Source of the DNA: Gadus chalcogrammus
Lineage: Eukaryota; Chordata; Actinopteri; Gadiformes; Gadidae
Length of the DNA stretch: 64,000 nt
Assembly: GCF_026213295.1 (NCBI RefSeq)
Contig: NC_079423.1
Coordinates: 19,242,477 to 19,306,476, forward strand
Direction of reading: 5' to 3'
Within the stretch, counting starts at the first letter, position 1. Each line of letters starts with the position of its first letter. The notes under the pieces are model-generated. The model was not told where the DNA came from and searched no databases. It saw nothing but the letters and a program-made list of their open reading frames with translations. Shown piece after piece: positions 9,889 to 21,955 of this stretch. The position numbers and the translations under genes were made by a program.

Positions 9889-12800
9889 GGGTTATAGGGC
9901 CATTACTCCACCATTTGGAAGTAGTTTTGATCAAAATCAACAATGTAAGGTCAAAAACACATTGTTGGCCAAAAAGTGATTCTAGCGCTCTGAAAAGCAT
10001 TTTGCGCTCATGAACAAGAAATGTTGATATCTCTGTCAATTTGAATGCAAACGTGTTACTAAGCTCACCGTAGCGTTATAGGGCCAACTCCACCATTTGG
10101 AAGTGATCAAAAAGTGATTCTAACGCTCTGAAAAGCATTTTGCGCTCATAAACAAGAAATGTTGATATCTCTGTCAATTTCAATGCAAACGTGTTACTAA
10201 GCTCACCGTAGCGTTATAGGGCCAACTCCACCATTTGGAAGTAGTTTTGATCAAAATCAACAATGTAAGGTCAAAAACACATTGTTGGCCAAAAAGTGAT
10301 TCTAGCGCTCTGAAAAGCATTTTGTGCTGATAAACAAGAAATGTTGATATCTCTGTCAATTTCAATGCAAACGTGTTACTAAGCTCACCGTAGCGTTATA
10401 GGGCCAACTCCACCATTTGGAAGTGATCAAAAAGTGATTCTAACGCTCTGAAAAGCATTTTGCGCTCATAAACAAGAAATGTTGATATCTCTGTCAATTT
10501 CAATGCAAACGTGTTACTAAGCTCACCGTAGCGTTATAGGGCCAACTCCACCATTTGGAAGTGATCAAAAAGTGATTCTAACGCTCTGAAAAGCATTTTG
10601 CGCTCATAAACAAGAAATGTTGATATCTCTGTCAATTTCAATGCAAACGTGTTACTAAGCTCACCACAGGGTTATAGGGCCATTACTCCACCATTTGGAA
10701 GTAGTTTTGATCAAAATCAACAATGTAAGGTCAAAAACACATTGTTGGCCAAAAAGTGATTCTAGCGCTCTGAAAAGCATTTTGCGCTCATAAACAAGAA
10801 ATGTTGATATCTCTGTCAATTTGAATGCAAACGTGTTACTAAGCTCACCGTAGCGTTATAGGGCCAACTCCACCATTTGGAAGTGATCAAAAAGTGATTC
10901 TAACGCTCTGAAAAGCATTTTGCGCTCATAAACAAGAAATGTTGATATCTCTGTCAATTTCAATGCAAACGTGTTACTAAGCTCACCGTAGCGTTATAGG
11001 GCCAACTCCACCATTTGGAAGTGATCAAAAAGTGATTCTAACGCTCTGAAAAGCATTTTGCGCTCATAAACAAGAAATGTTGATATCTCTGTCAATTTCA
11101 ATGCAAACGTGTTACTAAGCTCACCACAGGGTTATAGGGCCATTACTCCACCATTTGGAAGTAGTTTTGATCAAAATCAACAATGTAAGGTCAAAAACAC
11201 ATTGTTGGCCAAAAAGTGATTCTAGCGCTCTGAAAAGCATTTTGCGCTCATAAACAAGAAATGTTGATATCTCTGTCAATTTGAATGCAAACGTGTTACT
11301 AAGCTCACCGTAGCGTTATAGGGCCAACTCCACCATTTGGAAGTGATCAAAAAGTGATTCTAACGCTCTGAAAAGCATTTTGCGCTCATAAACAAGAAAT
11401 GTTGATATCTCTGTCAATTTCAATGCAAACGTGTTACTAAGCTCACCGTAGCGTTATAGGGCCAACTCCACCATTTGGAAGTGATCAAAAAGTGATTCTA
11501 ACGCTCTGAAAAGCATTTTGCGCTCATAAACAAGAAATGTTGATATCTCTGTCAATTTCAATGCAAACGTGTTACTAAGCTCACCGTAGCGTTATAGGGC
11601 CAACTCCACCATTTGGAAGTGATCAAAAAGTGATTCTAACGCTCTGAAAAGCATTTTGCGCTCATAAACAAGAAATGTTGATATCTCTGTCAATTTCAAT
11701 GCAAACGTGTTACTAAGCTCACCGTAGCGTTATAGGGCCAACTCCACCATTTGGAAGTGATCAAAAAGTGATTCTAACGCTCTGAAAAGCATTTTGCGCT
11801 CATAAACAAGAAATGTTGATATCTCTGTCAATTTCAATGCAAACGTGTTACTAAGCTCACCACAGGGTTATAGGGCCATTACTCCACCATTTGGAAGTAG
11901 TTTTGATCAAAATCAACAATGTAAGGTCAAAAACACATTGTTGGCCAAAAAGTGATTCTAGCGCTCTGAAAAGCATTTTGCGCTCATGAACAAGAAATGT
12001 TGATATCTCTGTCAATTTGAATGCAAACGTGTTACTAAGCTCACCGTAGCGTTATAGGGCCAACTCCACCATTTGGAAGTGATCAAAAAGTGATTCTAAC
12101 GCTCTGAAAAGCATTTTGCGCTCATAAACAAGAAATGTTGATATCTCTGTCAATTTCAATGCAAACGTGTTACTAAGCTCACCGTAGCGTTATAGGGCCA
12201 ACTCCACCATTTGGAAGTAGTTTTGATCAAAATCAACAATGTAAGGTCAAAAACACATTGTTGGCCAAAAAGTGATTCTAGCGCTCTGAAAAGCATTTTG
12301 TGCTGATAAACAAGAAATGTTGATATCTCTGTCAATTTCAATGCAAACGTGTTACTAAGCTCACCGTAGCGTTATAGGGCCAACTCCACCATTTGGAAGT
12401 GATCAAAAAGTGATTCTAACGCTCTGAAAAGCATTTTGCGCTCATAAACAAGAAATGTTGATATCTCTGTCAATTTCAATGCAAACGTGTTACTAAGCTC
12501 ACCGTAGCGTTATAGGGCCAACTCCACCATTTGGAAGTGATCAAAAAGTGATTCTAACGCTCTGAAAAGCATTTTGCGCTCATAAACAAGAAATGTTGAT
12601 ATCTCTGTCAATTTCAATGCAAACGTGTTACTAAGCTCACCACAGGGTTATAGGGCCATTACTCCACCATTTGGAAGTAGTTTTGATCAAAATCAACAAT
12701 GTAAGGTCAAAAACACATTGTTGGCCAAAAAGTGATTCTAGCGCTCTGAAAAGCATTTTGCGCTCATAAACAAGAAATGTTGATATCTCTGTCAATTTGA

Positions 12801-13372
12801 ATGCAAACGTGTTACTAAGCTCACCGTAGCGTTATAGGGCCAACTCCACCATTTGGAAGTGATCAAAAAGTGATTCTAACGCTCTGAAAAGCATTTTGCG
12901 CTCATAAACAAGAAATGTTGATATCTCTGTCAATTTCAATGCAAACGTGTTACTAAGCTCACCGTAGCGTTATAGGGCCAACTCCACCATTTGGAAGTGA
13001 TCAAAAAGTGATTCTAACGCTCTGAAAAGCATTTTGCGCTCATAAACAAGAAATGTTGATATCTCTGTCAATTTCAATGCAAACGTGTTACTAAGCTCAC
13101 CGTAGCGTTATAGGGCCAACTCCACCATTTGGAAGTGATCAAAAAGTGATTCTAACGCTCTGAAAAGCATTTTGCGCTCATGAACAAGAAATTTTGATAT
13201 CTCTGTCAATTTCAATGCAAACGTGTCACTAAGCTCACCGTAGCGTTATAGGGCCAACTCCACCATTTGGAAGTGATCAAAAAGTGATTCTAACGCTCTG
13301 AAAAGCATTTTGCGCTCATAAACAAGAAATGTTGATATCTCTGTCAATTTCAATGCAAACGTGTTACTAAGC
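9889..13372. repeat. Higher-order repeat, period about 1,976 bp
   Basis: Long monomers at 9889 and 10667 recur at 11866 and 12643. A distinctive long monomer spanning 10180-10365, ending in TGTGCTGATAAACAAG, recurs at 12156-12341 with an offset of exactly 1,976 bp. Shared point differences (GCTCATGAACAAG, TCAATTTGAATGC) fall at matching places, so a multi-monomer block was duplicated as a unit. Confidence 0.8.
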
Positions 13373-16300
13373 TCACCACAGGGTTATAGGGCCATTACTC
13401 CACCATTTGGAAGTAGTTTTGAGCAAAATCAACAATGTAAGGTCAAAAACACATTGTTGGCCAAAAAGTGATTCTAGCGCTCTGAAAAGCATTTTGCGCT
13501 CATAAACAAGAAATGTTGATATCTCTGTCAATTTCAATGCAAACGTGTTACTAAGCTTACCAAAGGGTTGAAGGGCCAAACTCCACCATTTGGAAGTGAT
13601 CAAAAAGTGATTCTAACGCTCTGAAAAGCATTTTGTGCTCATAAACAAGAAATGTTGATATCTCTGTCAATTTCAATGCAAACGTGTTACTAAGCTCACC
13701 GTAGCGTTATAGGGCCAACTCCACCATTTGGAAGTGATCAAAAAGTGATTCTAACGCTCTGAAAAGCATTTTGCGCTCATAAAAATAAGACATGTTGATA
13801 TCTCTGTCAATTTCAATGCAAACGTGTTACTAAGCTCACCGTAGCGTTATAGGGCCAACTCCACCATTTGGAAGTGATCAAAAAGTGATTCTAACGCTCT
13901 GAAAAGCATTTTGCGCTCATAAACAAGAAATGTTGATATCTCTGTCAATTTCAATGCAAACGTGTTACTAAGCTTACCAAAGGGTTGAAGGGCCAAACTC
14001 CACCATTTGGAAGTGATCAAAAAGTGATTCTAGCGCTCTGAAAAGCATTTTGCGCTCATAAAATAAGACACGTTGATATCTCTGTCAATTTCAATGCAAA
14101 CGTGTTACTAAGCTCACCAAAGGGTTGAAGGGCCAAACTCCACCATTTGGAAGTGATCAAAAAGTGATTCTAACGCTCTGAAAAGCATTTTGTGCTCATA
14201 AACAAGAAATGTTGATATCTCTGTCAATTTCAATGCAAACGTGTTACTAAGCTCACCGTAACGTTAGAGGGCCAACTCCACCATTTGGAAGTGATCAAAA
14301 AGTGATTCTAACGCTCTGAAAAGCATTTTGCGCTCATAAACAAGAATGTTGATATCTCTGTCAATTTCAATGCAAACGTGTTACTAAGCTTACCAAAGGG
14401 TTGAAGGGCCAAACTCCACCATTTGGAAGTGATCAAAAAGTGATTCTAACGCTCTGAATAGCATTTTGTGCTCATAAACAAGAAATGTTGATATCTCTGT
14501 CAATTTCAATGCAAACGTGTTACTAAGCTCACCGTAGCGTTATAGGGCCAACTCCACCATTTGGAAGTGATCAAAAAGTGATTCTAACGCTCTGAAAAGC
14601 ATTTTGCGCTCATAAACAAGAAATGTTGATATCTCTGTCAATTTCAATGCAAACGTGTTACTAAGCTCACCGTAGCGTTATAGGGCCAACTCCACCATTT
14701 GGAAGTGATCAAAAAGTGATTCTAACGCTCTGAAAAGCATTTTGCGCTCATAAACAAGAAATGTTGATATCTCTGTCAATTTCAATGCAAACGTGTTACT
14801 AAGCTCACCGTAGCGTTATAGGGCCAACTCCACCATTTGGAAGTGATCAAAAAGTGATTCTAACGCTCTGAAAAGCATTTTGCGCTCATGAACAAGAAAT
14901 TTTGATATCTCTGTCAATTTCAATGCAAACGTGTCACTAAGCTCACCGTAGCGTTATAGGGCCAACTCCACCATTTGGAAGTGATCAAAAAGTGATTCTA
15001 ACGCTCTGAAAAGCATTTTGCGCTCATAAACAAGAAATGTTGATATCTCTGTCAATTTCAATGCAAACGTGTTACTAAGCTCACCACAGGGTTATAGGGC
15101 CATTACTCCACCATTTGGAAGTAGTTTTGAGCAAAATCAACAATGTAAGGTCAAAAACACATTGTTGGCCAAAAAGTGATTCTAGCGCTCTGAAAAGCAT
15201 TTTGCGCTCATAAACAAGAAATGTTGATATCTCTGTCAATTTCAATGCAAACGTGTTACTAAGCTTACCAAAGGGTTGAAGGGCCAAACTCCACCATTTG
15301 GAAGTGATCAAAAAGTGATTCTAACGCTCTGAAAAGCATTTTGTGCTCATAAACAAGAAATGTTGATATCTCTGTCAATTTCAATGCAAACGTGTTACTA
15401 AGCTCACCGTAGCGTTATAGGGCCAACTCCACCATTTGGAAGTGATCAAAAAGTGATTCTAACGCTCTGAAAAGCATTTTGCGCTCATAAAAATAAGACA
15501 TGTTGATATCTCTGTCAATTTCAATGCAAACGTGTTACTAAGCTCACCGTAGCGTTATAGGGCCAACTCCACCATTTGGAAGTGATCAAAAAGTGATTCT
15601 AACGCTCTGAAAAGCATTTTGCGCTCATAAACAAGAAATGTTGATATCTCTGTCAATTTCAATGCAAACGTGTTACTAAGCTTACCAAAGGGTTGAAGGG
15701 CCAAACTCCACCATTTGGAAGTGATCAAAAAGTGATTCTAACGCTCTGAAAAGCATTTTGTGCTCATAAACAAGAAATGTTGATATCTCTGTCAATTTCA
15801 ATGCAAACGTGTTACTAAGCTCACCGTAGCGTTATAGGGCCAACTCCACCATTTGGAAGTGATCAAAAAGTGATTCTAACGCTCTGAAAAGCATTTTGCG
15901 CTCATAAACAAGAAATGTTGATATCTCTGTCAATTTCAATGCAAACGTGTTACTAAGCTCACCGTAGCGTTATAGGGCCAACTCCACCATTTGGAAGTGA
16001 TCAAAAAGTGATTCTAACGCTCTGAAAAGCATTTTGCGCTCATAAACAAGAAATGTTGATATCTCTGTCAATTTCAATGCAAACGTGTTACTAAGCTCAC
16101 CGTAGCGTTATAGGGCCAACTCCACCATTTGGAAGTGATCAAAAAGTGATTCTAACGCTCTGAAAAGCATTTTGCGCTCATAAACAAGAAATGTTGATAT
16201 CTCTGTCAATTTCAATGCAAACGTGTTACTAAGCTCACCGTAGCGTTATAGGGCCAACTCCACCATTTGGAAGTGATCAAAAAGTGATTCTAACGCTCTG

Positions 16301-18218
16301 AAAAGCATTTTGCGCTCATGAACAAGAAATTTTGATATCTCTGTCAATTTCAATGCAACGTGTCACTAAGCTCACCGTAGCGTTATAGGGCCAACTCCAC
16401 CATTTGGAAGTGATCAAAAAGTGATTCTAACGCTCTGAAAAGCATTTTGCGCTCATAAACAAGAAATGTTGATATCTCTGTCAATTTCAATGCAAACGTG
16501 TTACTAAGCTCACCACAGGGTTATAGGGCCATTACTCCACCATTTGGAAGTAGTTTTGAGCAAAATCAACAATGTAAGGTCAAAAACACATTGTTGGCCA
16601 AAAAGTGATTCTAGCGCTCTGAAAAGCATTTTGCGCTCATAAACAAGAAATGTTGATATCTCTGTCAATTTCAATGCAAACGTGTTACTAAGCTTACCAA
16701 AGGGTTGAAGGGCCAAACTCCACCATTTGGAAGTGATCAAAAAGTGATTCTAACGCTCTGAAAAGCATTTTGTGCTCATAAACAAGAAATGTTGATATCT
16801 CTGTCAATTTCAATGCAAACGTGTTACTAAGCTCACCGTAGCGTTATAGGGCCAACTCCACCATTTGGAAGTGATCAAAAAGTGATTCTAACGCTCTGAA
16901 AAGCATTTTGCGCTCATAAAAATAAGACATGTTGATATCTCTGTCAATTTCAATGCAAACGTGTTACTAAGCTCACCGTAGCGTTATAGGGCCAACTCCA
17001 CCATTTGGAAGTGATCAAAAAGTGATTCTAACGCTCTGAAAAGCATTTTGCGCTCATAAACAAGAAATGTTGATATCTCTGTCAATTTCAATGCAAACGT
17101 GTTACTAAGCTTACCAAAGGGTTGAAGGGCCAAACTCCACCATTTGGAAGTGATCAAAAAGTGATTCTAGCGCTCTGAAAAGCATTTTGCGCTCATAAAA
17201 ATAAGACACGTTGATATCTCTGTCAATTTCAATGCAAACGTGTTACTAAGCTCACCAAAGGGTTGAAGGGCCAAACTCCACCATTTGGAAGTGATCAAAA
17301 AGTGATTCTAACGCTCTGAAAAGCATTTTGTGCTCATAAACAAGAAATGTTGATATCTCTGTCAATTTCAATGCAAACGTGTTACTAAGCTCACCGTAAC
17401 GTTAGAGGGCCAACTCCACCATTTGGAAGTGATCAAAAAGTGATTCTAACGCTCTGAAAAGCATTTTGCGCTCATAAACAAGAATGTTGATATCTCTGTC
17501 AATTTCAATGCAAACGTGTTACTAAGCTTACCAAAGGGTTGAAGGGCCAAACTCCACCATTTGGAAGTGATCAAAAAGTGATTCTAACGCTCTGAATAGC
17601 ATTTTGTGCTCATAAACAAGAAATGTTGATATCTCTGTCAATTTCAATGCAAACGTGTTACTAAGCTCACCGTAGCGTTATAGGGCCAACTCCACCATTT
17701 GGAAGTGATCAAAAAGTGATTCTAACGCTCTGAAAAGCATTTTGCGCTCATAAACAAGAAATGTTGATATCTCTGTCAATTTCAATGCAAACGTGTTACT
17801 AAGCTCACCGTAGCGTTATAGGGCCAACTCCACCATTTGGAAGTGATCAAAAAGTGATTCTAACGCTCTGAAAAGCATTTTGCGCTCATAAACAAGAAAT
17901 GTTGATATCTCTGTCAATTTCAATGCAAACGTGTTACTAAGCTCACCGTAGCGTTATAGGGCCAACTCCACCATTTGGAAGTGATCAAAAAGTGATTCTA
18001 ACGCTCTGAAAAGCATTTTGCGCTCATGAACAAGAAATTTTGATATCTCTGTCAATTTCAATGCAAACGTGTCACTAAGCTCACCGTAGCGTTATAGGGC
18101 CAACTCCACCATTTGGAAGTGATCAAAAAGTGATTCTAACGCTCTGAAAAGCATTTTGCGCTCATAAACAAGAAATGTTGATATCTCTGTCAATTTCAAT
18201 GCAAACGTGTTACTAAGC
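13373..18218. repeat. Higher-order repeat, 12 monomers, about 1,708 bp
   Basis: The same ordered series of variant monomers starts at 13373, 15081 and 16510 and begins again at 18219. Each series opens with a long monomer containing TTTTGAGCAAAA, followed by short variants in fixed order and ending with the GAACAAGAAATTTTG / GTGTCACTAAGC monomer. Spacings are 1,708, 1,429 and 1,709 bp. One long (184) plus eleven short monomers gives about 1,708, and the middle copy is shorter by the length of two monomers. Confidence 0.85.
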
Positions 18219-20215
18219 TCACCACAGGGTTATAGGGCCATTACTCCACCATTTGGAAGTAGTTTTGAGCAAAATCAACAATGTAAGGTCAAAAACACAT
18301 TGTTGGCCAAAAAGTGATTCTAGCGCTCTGAAAAGCATTTTGCGCTCATAAACAAGAAATGTTGATATCTCTGTCAATTTCAATGCAAACGTGTTACTAA
18401 GCTTACCAAAGGGTTGAAGGGCCAAACTCCACCATTTGGAAGTGATCAAAAAGTGATTCTAACGCTCTGAAAAGCATTTTGTGCTCATAAACAAGAAATG
18501 TTGATATCTCTGTCAATTTCAATGCAAACGTGTTACTAAGCTCACCGTAGCGTTATAGGGCCAACTCCACCATTTGGAAGTGATCAAAAAGTGATTCTAA
18601 CGCTCTGAAAAGCATTTTGCGCTCATAAAAATAAGACATGTTGATATCTCTGTCAATTTCAATGCAAACGTGTTACTAAGCTCACCGTAGCGTTATAGGG
18701 CCAACTCCACCATTTGGAAGTGATCAAAAAGTGATTCTAACGCTCTGAAAAGCATTTTGCGCTCATAAACAAGAAATGTTGATATCTCTGTCAATTTCAA
18801 TGCAAACGTGTTACTAAGCTTACCAAAGGGTTGAAGGGCCAAACTCCACCATTTGGAAGTGATCAAAAAGTGATTCTAGCGCTCTGAAAAGCATTTTGCG
18901 CTCATAAAAATAAGACACGTTGATATCTCTGTCAATTTCAATGCAAACGTGTTACTAAGCTCACCAAAGGGTTGAAGGGCCAAACTCCACCATTTGGAAG
19001 TGATCAAAAAGTGATTCTAACGCTCTGAAAAGCATTTTGTGCTCATAAACAAGAAATGTTGATATCTCTGTCAATTTCAATGCAAACGTGTTACTAAGCT
19101 CACCGTAACGTTAGAGGGCCAACTCCACCATTTGGAAGTGATCAAAAAGTGATTCTAACGCTCTGAAAAGCATTTTGCGCTCATAAACAAGAATGTTGAT
19201 ATCTCTGTCAATTTCAATGCAAACGTGTTACTAAGCTTACCAAAGGGTTGAAGGGCCAAACTCCACCATTTGGAAGTGATCAAAAAGTGATTCTAACGCT
19301 CTGAATAGCATTTTGTGCTCATAAACAAGAAATGTTGATATCTCTGTCAATTTCAATGCAAACGTGTTACTAAGCTCACCGTAGCGTTATAGGGCCAACT
19401 CCACCATTTGGAAGTGATCAAAAAGTGATTCTAACGCTCTGAAAAGCATTTTGCGCTCATAAACAAGAAATGTTGATATCTCTGTCAATTTCAATGCAAA
19501 CGTGTTACTAAGCTCACCGTAGCGTTATAGGGCCAACTCCACCATTTGGAAGTGATCAAAAAGTGATTCTAACGCTCTGAAAAGCATTTTGCGCTCATAA
19601 ACAAGAAATGTTGATATCTCTGTCAATTTCAATGCAAACGTGTTACTAAGCTCACCACAGGGTTATAGGGCCATTACTCCACCATTTGGAAGTAGTTTTG
19701 ATCAAAATCAACAATGTAAGGTCAAAAACACATTGTTGGCCAAAAAGTGATTCTAGCGCTCTGAAAAGCATTTTGCGCTCATAAACAAGAAATGTTGATA
19801 TCTCTGTCAATTTCAATGCAAACGTGTTACTAAGCTCACCGTAGCGTTATAGGGCCAACTCCACCATTTGGAAGTGATCAAAAAGTTATTCTAACGCTCT
19901 GAAAAGCATTTTGCGCTCATAAAAATAAGACATGTTGATATCTGTCAATTTCAATACAAACGTGTTACTAAGCTTACCAAAGGGTTGAAGGGCCAAACTC
20001 CACCATTTGGAAGTGATCAAAAAGTGATTCTAACGCTCTGAAAAGCATTTTGCGCTCATAAACAAGAAATGTTGATATCTCTGTCAATTTCAATGCAAAC
20101 GTGTTACTAAGCTCACCGTAGCGTTATAGGGCCAACTCCACCATTTGGAAGTGATCAAAAAGTGATTCTAACGCTCTGAAAAGCATTTTGTGCTCATAAA
20201 CAAGAAATGTTGATA

Positions 20216-20383
20216 TTTCTCCCATGAAGACTCGATCACTGATAAGTATGAACAGGATTTATTTAAATAACGACATGGGAATATTTTGCATGGTAAATCT
20301 TTGGCATGAGCCCCGTCACTGATCCAGGGTGACGTGCGGACTCGGCGTATCCTGCCAGGACTAGCAGGGGCGGAGCCTTCCCC
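20216..20383 (-). repeat. Split direct repeat B2, copy 1
   Basis: 168 bp starting TTTCTCCCATGAAGACTCG on the plus strand and ending GGAGCCTTCCCC. It is the same as 20585-20752. It is the outer terminus of the element on this side. Confidence 0.85.
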
Positions 20384-20431
20384 TGGACAAGTAGACTGAG
20401 GCCGACCTGGTGGTGGTGGGGTGGATGGAGG
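20384..20431. other. 48-bp spacer between B2 and A2
   Basis: A GT-rich stretch including GGTGGTGGTGGGGTGGATGG. It joins B2 to A2 and has no counterpart beside A1 or B1 in the same element. It may be the intact A/B junction of which A1 and B1 have lost part. Confidence 0.5.
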
Positions 20432-20584
20432 TGCGTCGAACGAAGACCTGAGCAGCAAAGACATATGTTAGACTACTCTTTATAGAGCAGGTGTAGGCAG
20501 GTGATTGGTAGCTGGTGATTGGTGATTGGCGGCCAGCCGCGCGTGATTGGAGTCCTCCTGGTAGAACTACCAGCAAGCTTAACA
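20432..20584 (-). repeat. Split direct repeat A2, copy 1
   Basis: 153 bp matching A1 (25714-25856) except for a 10-bp indel near the tandem GTGATTGG motifs and a few substitutions. On the minus strand it contains four CCAAT boxes, TATAAAG, and a short dyad CTGGTAGAACTACCAG (20558-20573) near the terminus. Confidence 0.85.
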
Positions 20585-20752
20585 TTTCTCCCATGAAGAC
20601 TCGATCACTGATAAGTATGAACAGGATTTATTTAAATAACGACATGGGAATATTTTGCATGGTAAATCTTTGGCATGAGCCCCGTCACTGATCCAGGGTG
20701 ACGTGCGGACTCGGCGTATCCTGCCAGGACTAGCAGGGGCGGAGCCTTCCCC
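20585..20752 (-). repeat. Split direct repeat B1, copy 1
   Basis: Second copy of the 168-bp repeat at 20216-20383, directly abutting A2 at 20584/20585. It includes a CCTGC...GCAGG inverted repeat at 20720-20737. A diverged 40-bp version of its last part follows at about 20793-20835, with its own CCTGCC...GGCAGG dyad at 20803-20820. Confidence 0.85.
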
Positions 20753-21164
20753 AAAAGAGAGGACGTAGGCCTACGCCGGAAATGGGTGATAACTCGGCAT
20801 GTCCTGCCGGGACTGGCAGGGGCGGAGCCGACCCCAAAAATAGAATAGCGAAAGGGGGTAATGAGACCATACATACCCGCGTAGAAGAAGTGGACAAGGA
20901 TCTATACTGCTTCTGGAAGATAAAAGGCATACCCAATATACGACATATTAAGAGTCAATCATACATACCGTAAAACGATAAGCTTAAAACCGTCAGCGAG
21001 ATCGATGAATCACGTAAAAGCAGTTGACTTGAAATACCTCAGCGAGATCAATTAAAATTTAGAGCACTCTGCAGCTGTTACGCAGCGAGCCACGAGTGCT
21101 TTCGTGCTGTACCAACTGCCGTGGTCGATTCACTCTCCGGGGTCGCTGCGTGACCTGAGTGCTT
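20753..21164. other. Element body without recognisable genes, copy 1
   Basis: Contains a 12-bp palindrome CGTAGGCCTACG (20764-20775), the diverged B-end motif with its dyad (20803-20820), then AT-rich sequence with two CAGCGAGATC repeats near 20995 and 21041. Short open frames here (20782-20973 plus, 20730-20936 minus) overlap on both strands and resemble no family I know. Confidence 0.6.
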
Positions 21165-21955
21165 TCGCGTTGAACCACCGATGTGGTCAACGAACTCACG
21201 AGTGCCCTTGATGTGCCAACGACGTGGTCACGCACTCACCGGTGTTGTTGCAGCAAGTTGTGAACTTTCATGTTGAACACCGACGTGGTCAACGAAATCA
21301 CGAGTGCCCTTGATGTGCCACCGACGTGGTCACGCACTCACCGGTGTTGCTGCAGCAAATATTGTGTACTTCCGTGTTGAACACCGACGTGTTCAATGAA
21401 CTCCGAGTGCCCTGCACTTGAGTGTTTGATATTATGCCACCGACGTGGTAATTAAATTTGCATGTGCCCGAGTTGTGCCCACCGACGTGGTCAACGCACT
21501 ACCAGGGTTGCTGCAGCGAACGTGGAGTTCTGAGTTGTACCGCACCGACGTGCGCAACGAACTCACGAGTGCTTGGGTTGTTCCCACCGACGTGGGCAAC
21601 GCACTCACCGGGGTTGCTGCAACGAACTAGAGTTCTGAGTTGTACCGCACCGACGTGCGCAACGAACTCACGAGTGCTTGAGTTGTTCCCACCGACGTGA
21701 GCAACGCACTCACCGGGGTTACTGCAGTCAAACCATGAGTATTAGATAACGTGCCACCGACGTGGTCATACTCACGAGTGCCCGAGTTGTTACCACCGAC
21801 GTGGTCAACGCACTCACCGGGGTTGCCGCTGCAACCTTGAGTTTTATTTTCCTATGTACGCCACTGACGTGACAGCGAACTCAAGAGTGTTTTCTAGATG
21901 ATCCACCGACGTGGTCACACTCGCCGGGGTTGCTGCAGGTTAACCTGAGTTATGA
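21165..21955. repeat. Minisatellite with CACCGACGTGG core, copy 1
   Basis: Imperfect tandem units of about 104 bp, made of two half-units, each centred on CACCGACGTGG and followed by CAACGAACTCACGAGTG or CACGCACTCACCGGGGTTG. Core sites fall near 21175, 21278, 21383, 21544, 21648 and 21754, so steps are about 103-106 bp except one longer step. Further diverged units lie at about 22570-22700 and 22920. Short open frames in it (for example 21458-21700) follow the repeat and are not genes. Confidence 0.8.

Larger units (their letters stand above)
9527..20215. repeat. Satellite array, block 2
   Basis: Continuation of block 1 after the LTR element. It holds 138/139-bp short monomers and 184-bp long monomers (for example 9889, 10667, 11130, 11866, 12643, 13372, 15080, 16509, 18220, 19653). 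Subvariants recur in fixed order: linker AAAATAAGACATG, AAAATAAGACACG, GAATAGC in place of GAAAAGC, GAACAAGAAATTTTG, GTAACGTTAGAG. These mark higher-order repeats. No gene is seen in these 10.7 kb. Confidence 0.97.

Noticed and set aside
13373..13603. Repeated minus-strand open frame of 76 codons (also at 4241, 15081, 16510, 18219, 27276, 36214) and dozens of similar frames
   Set aside because: They arise because the satellite monomer is open in one frame over a long-plus-short pair. They recur only with the repeat and have no domain.
9527..20215. CENP-B box in the satellite
   Set aside because: No match to the essential TTCG...A..CGGG pattern was found in any monomer type.
20216..20584. 369-bp unit as an LTR of an ordinary LTR retrotransposon
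   Set aside because: The other end carries only the A half, the ends are not TG...CA, and no primer site or polypurine tract adjoins it.
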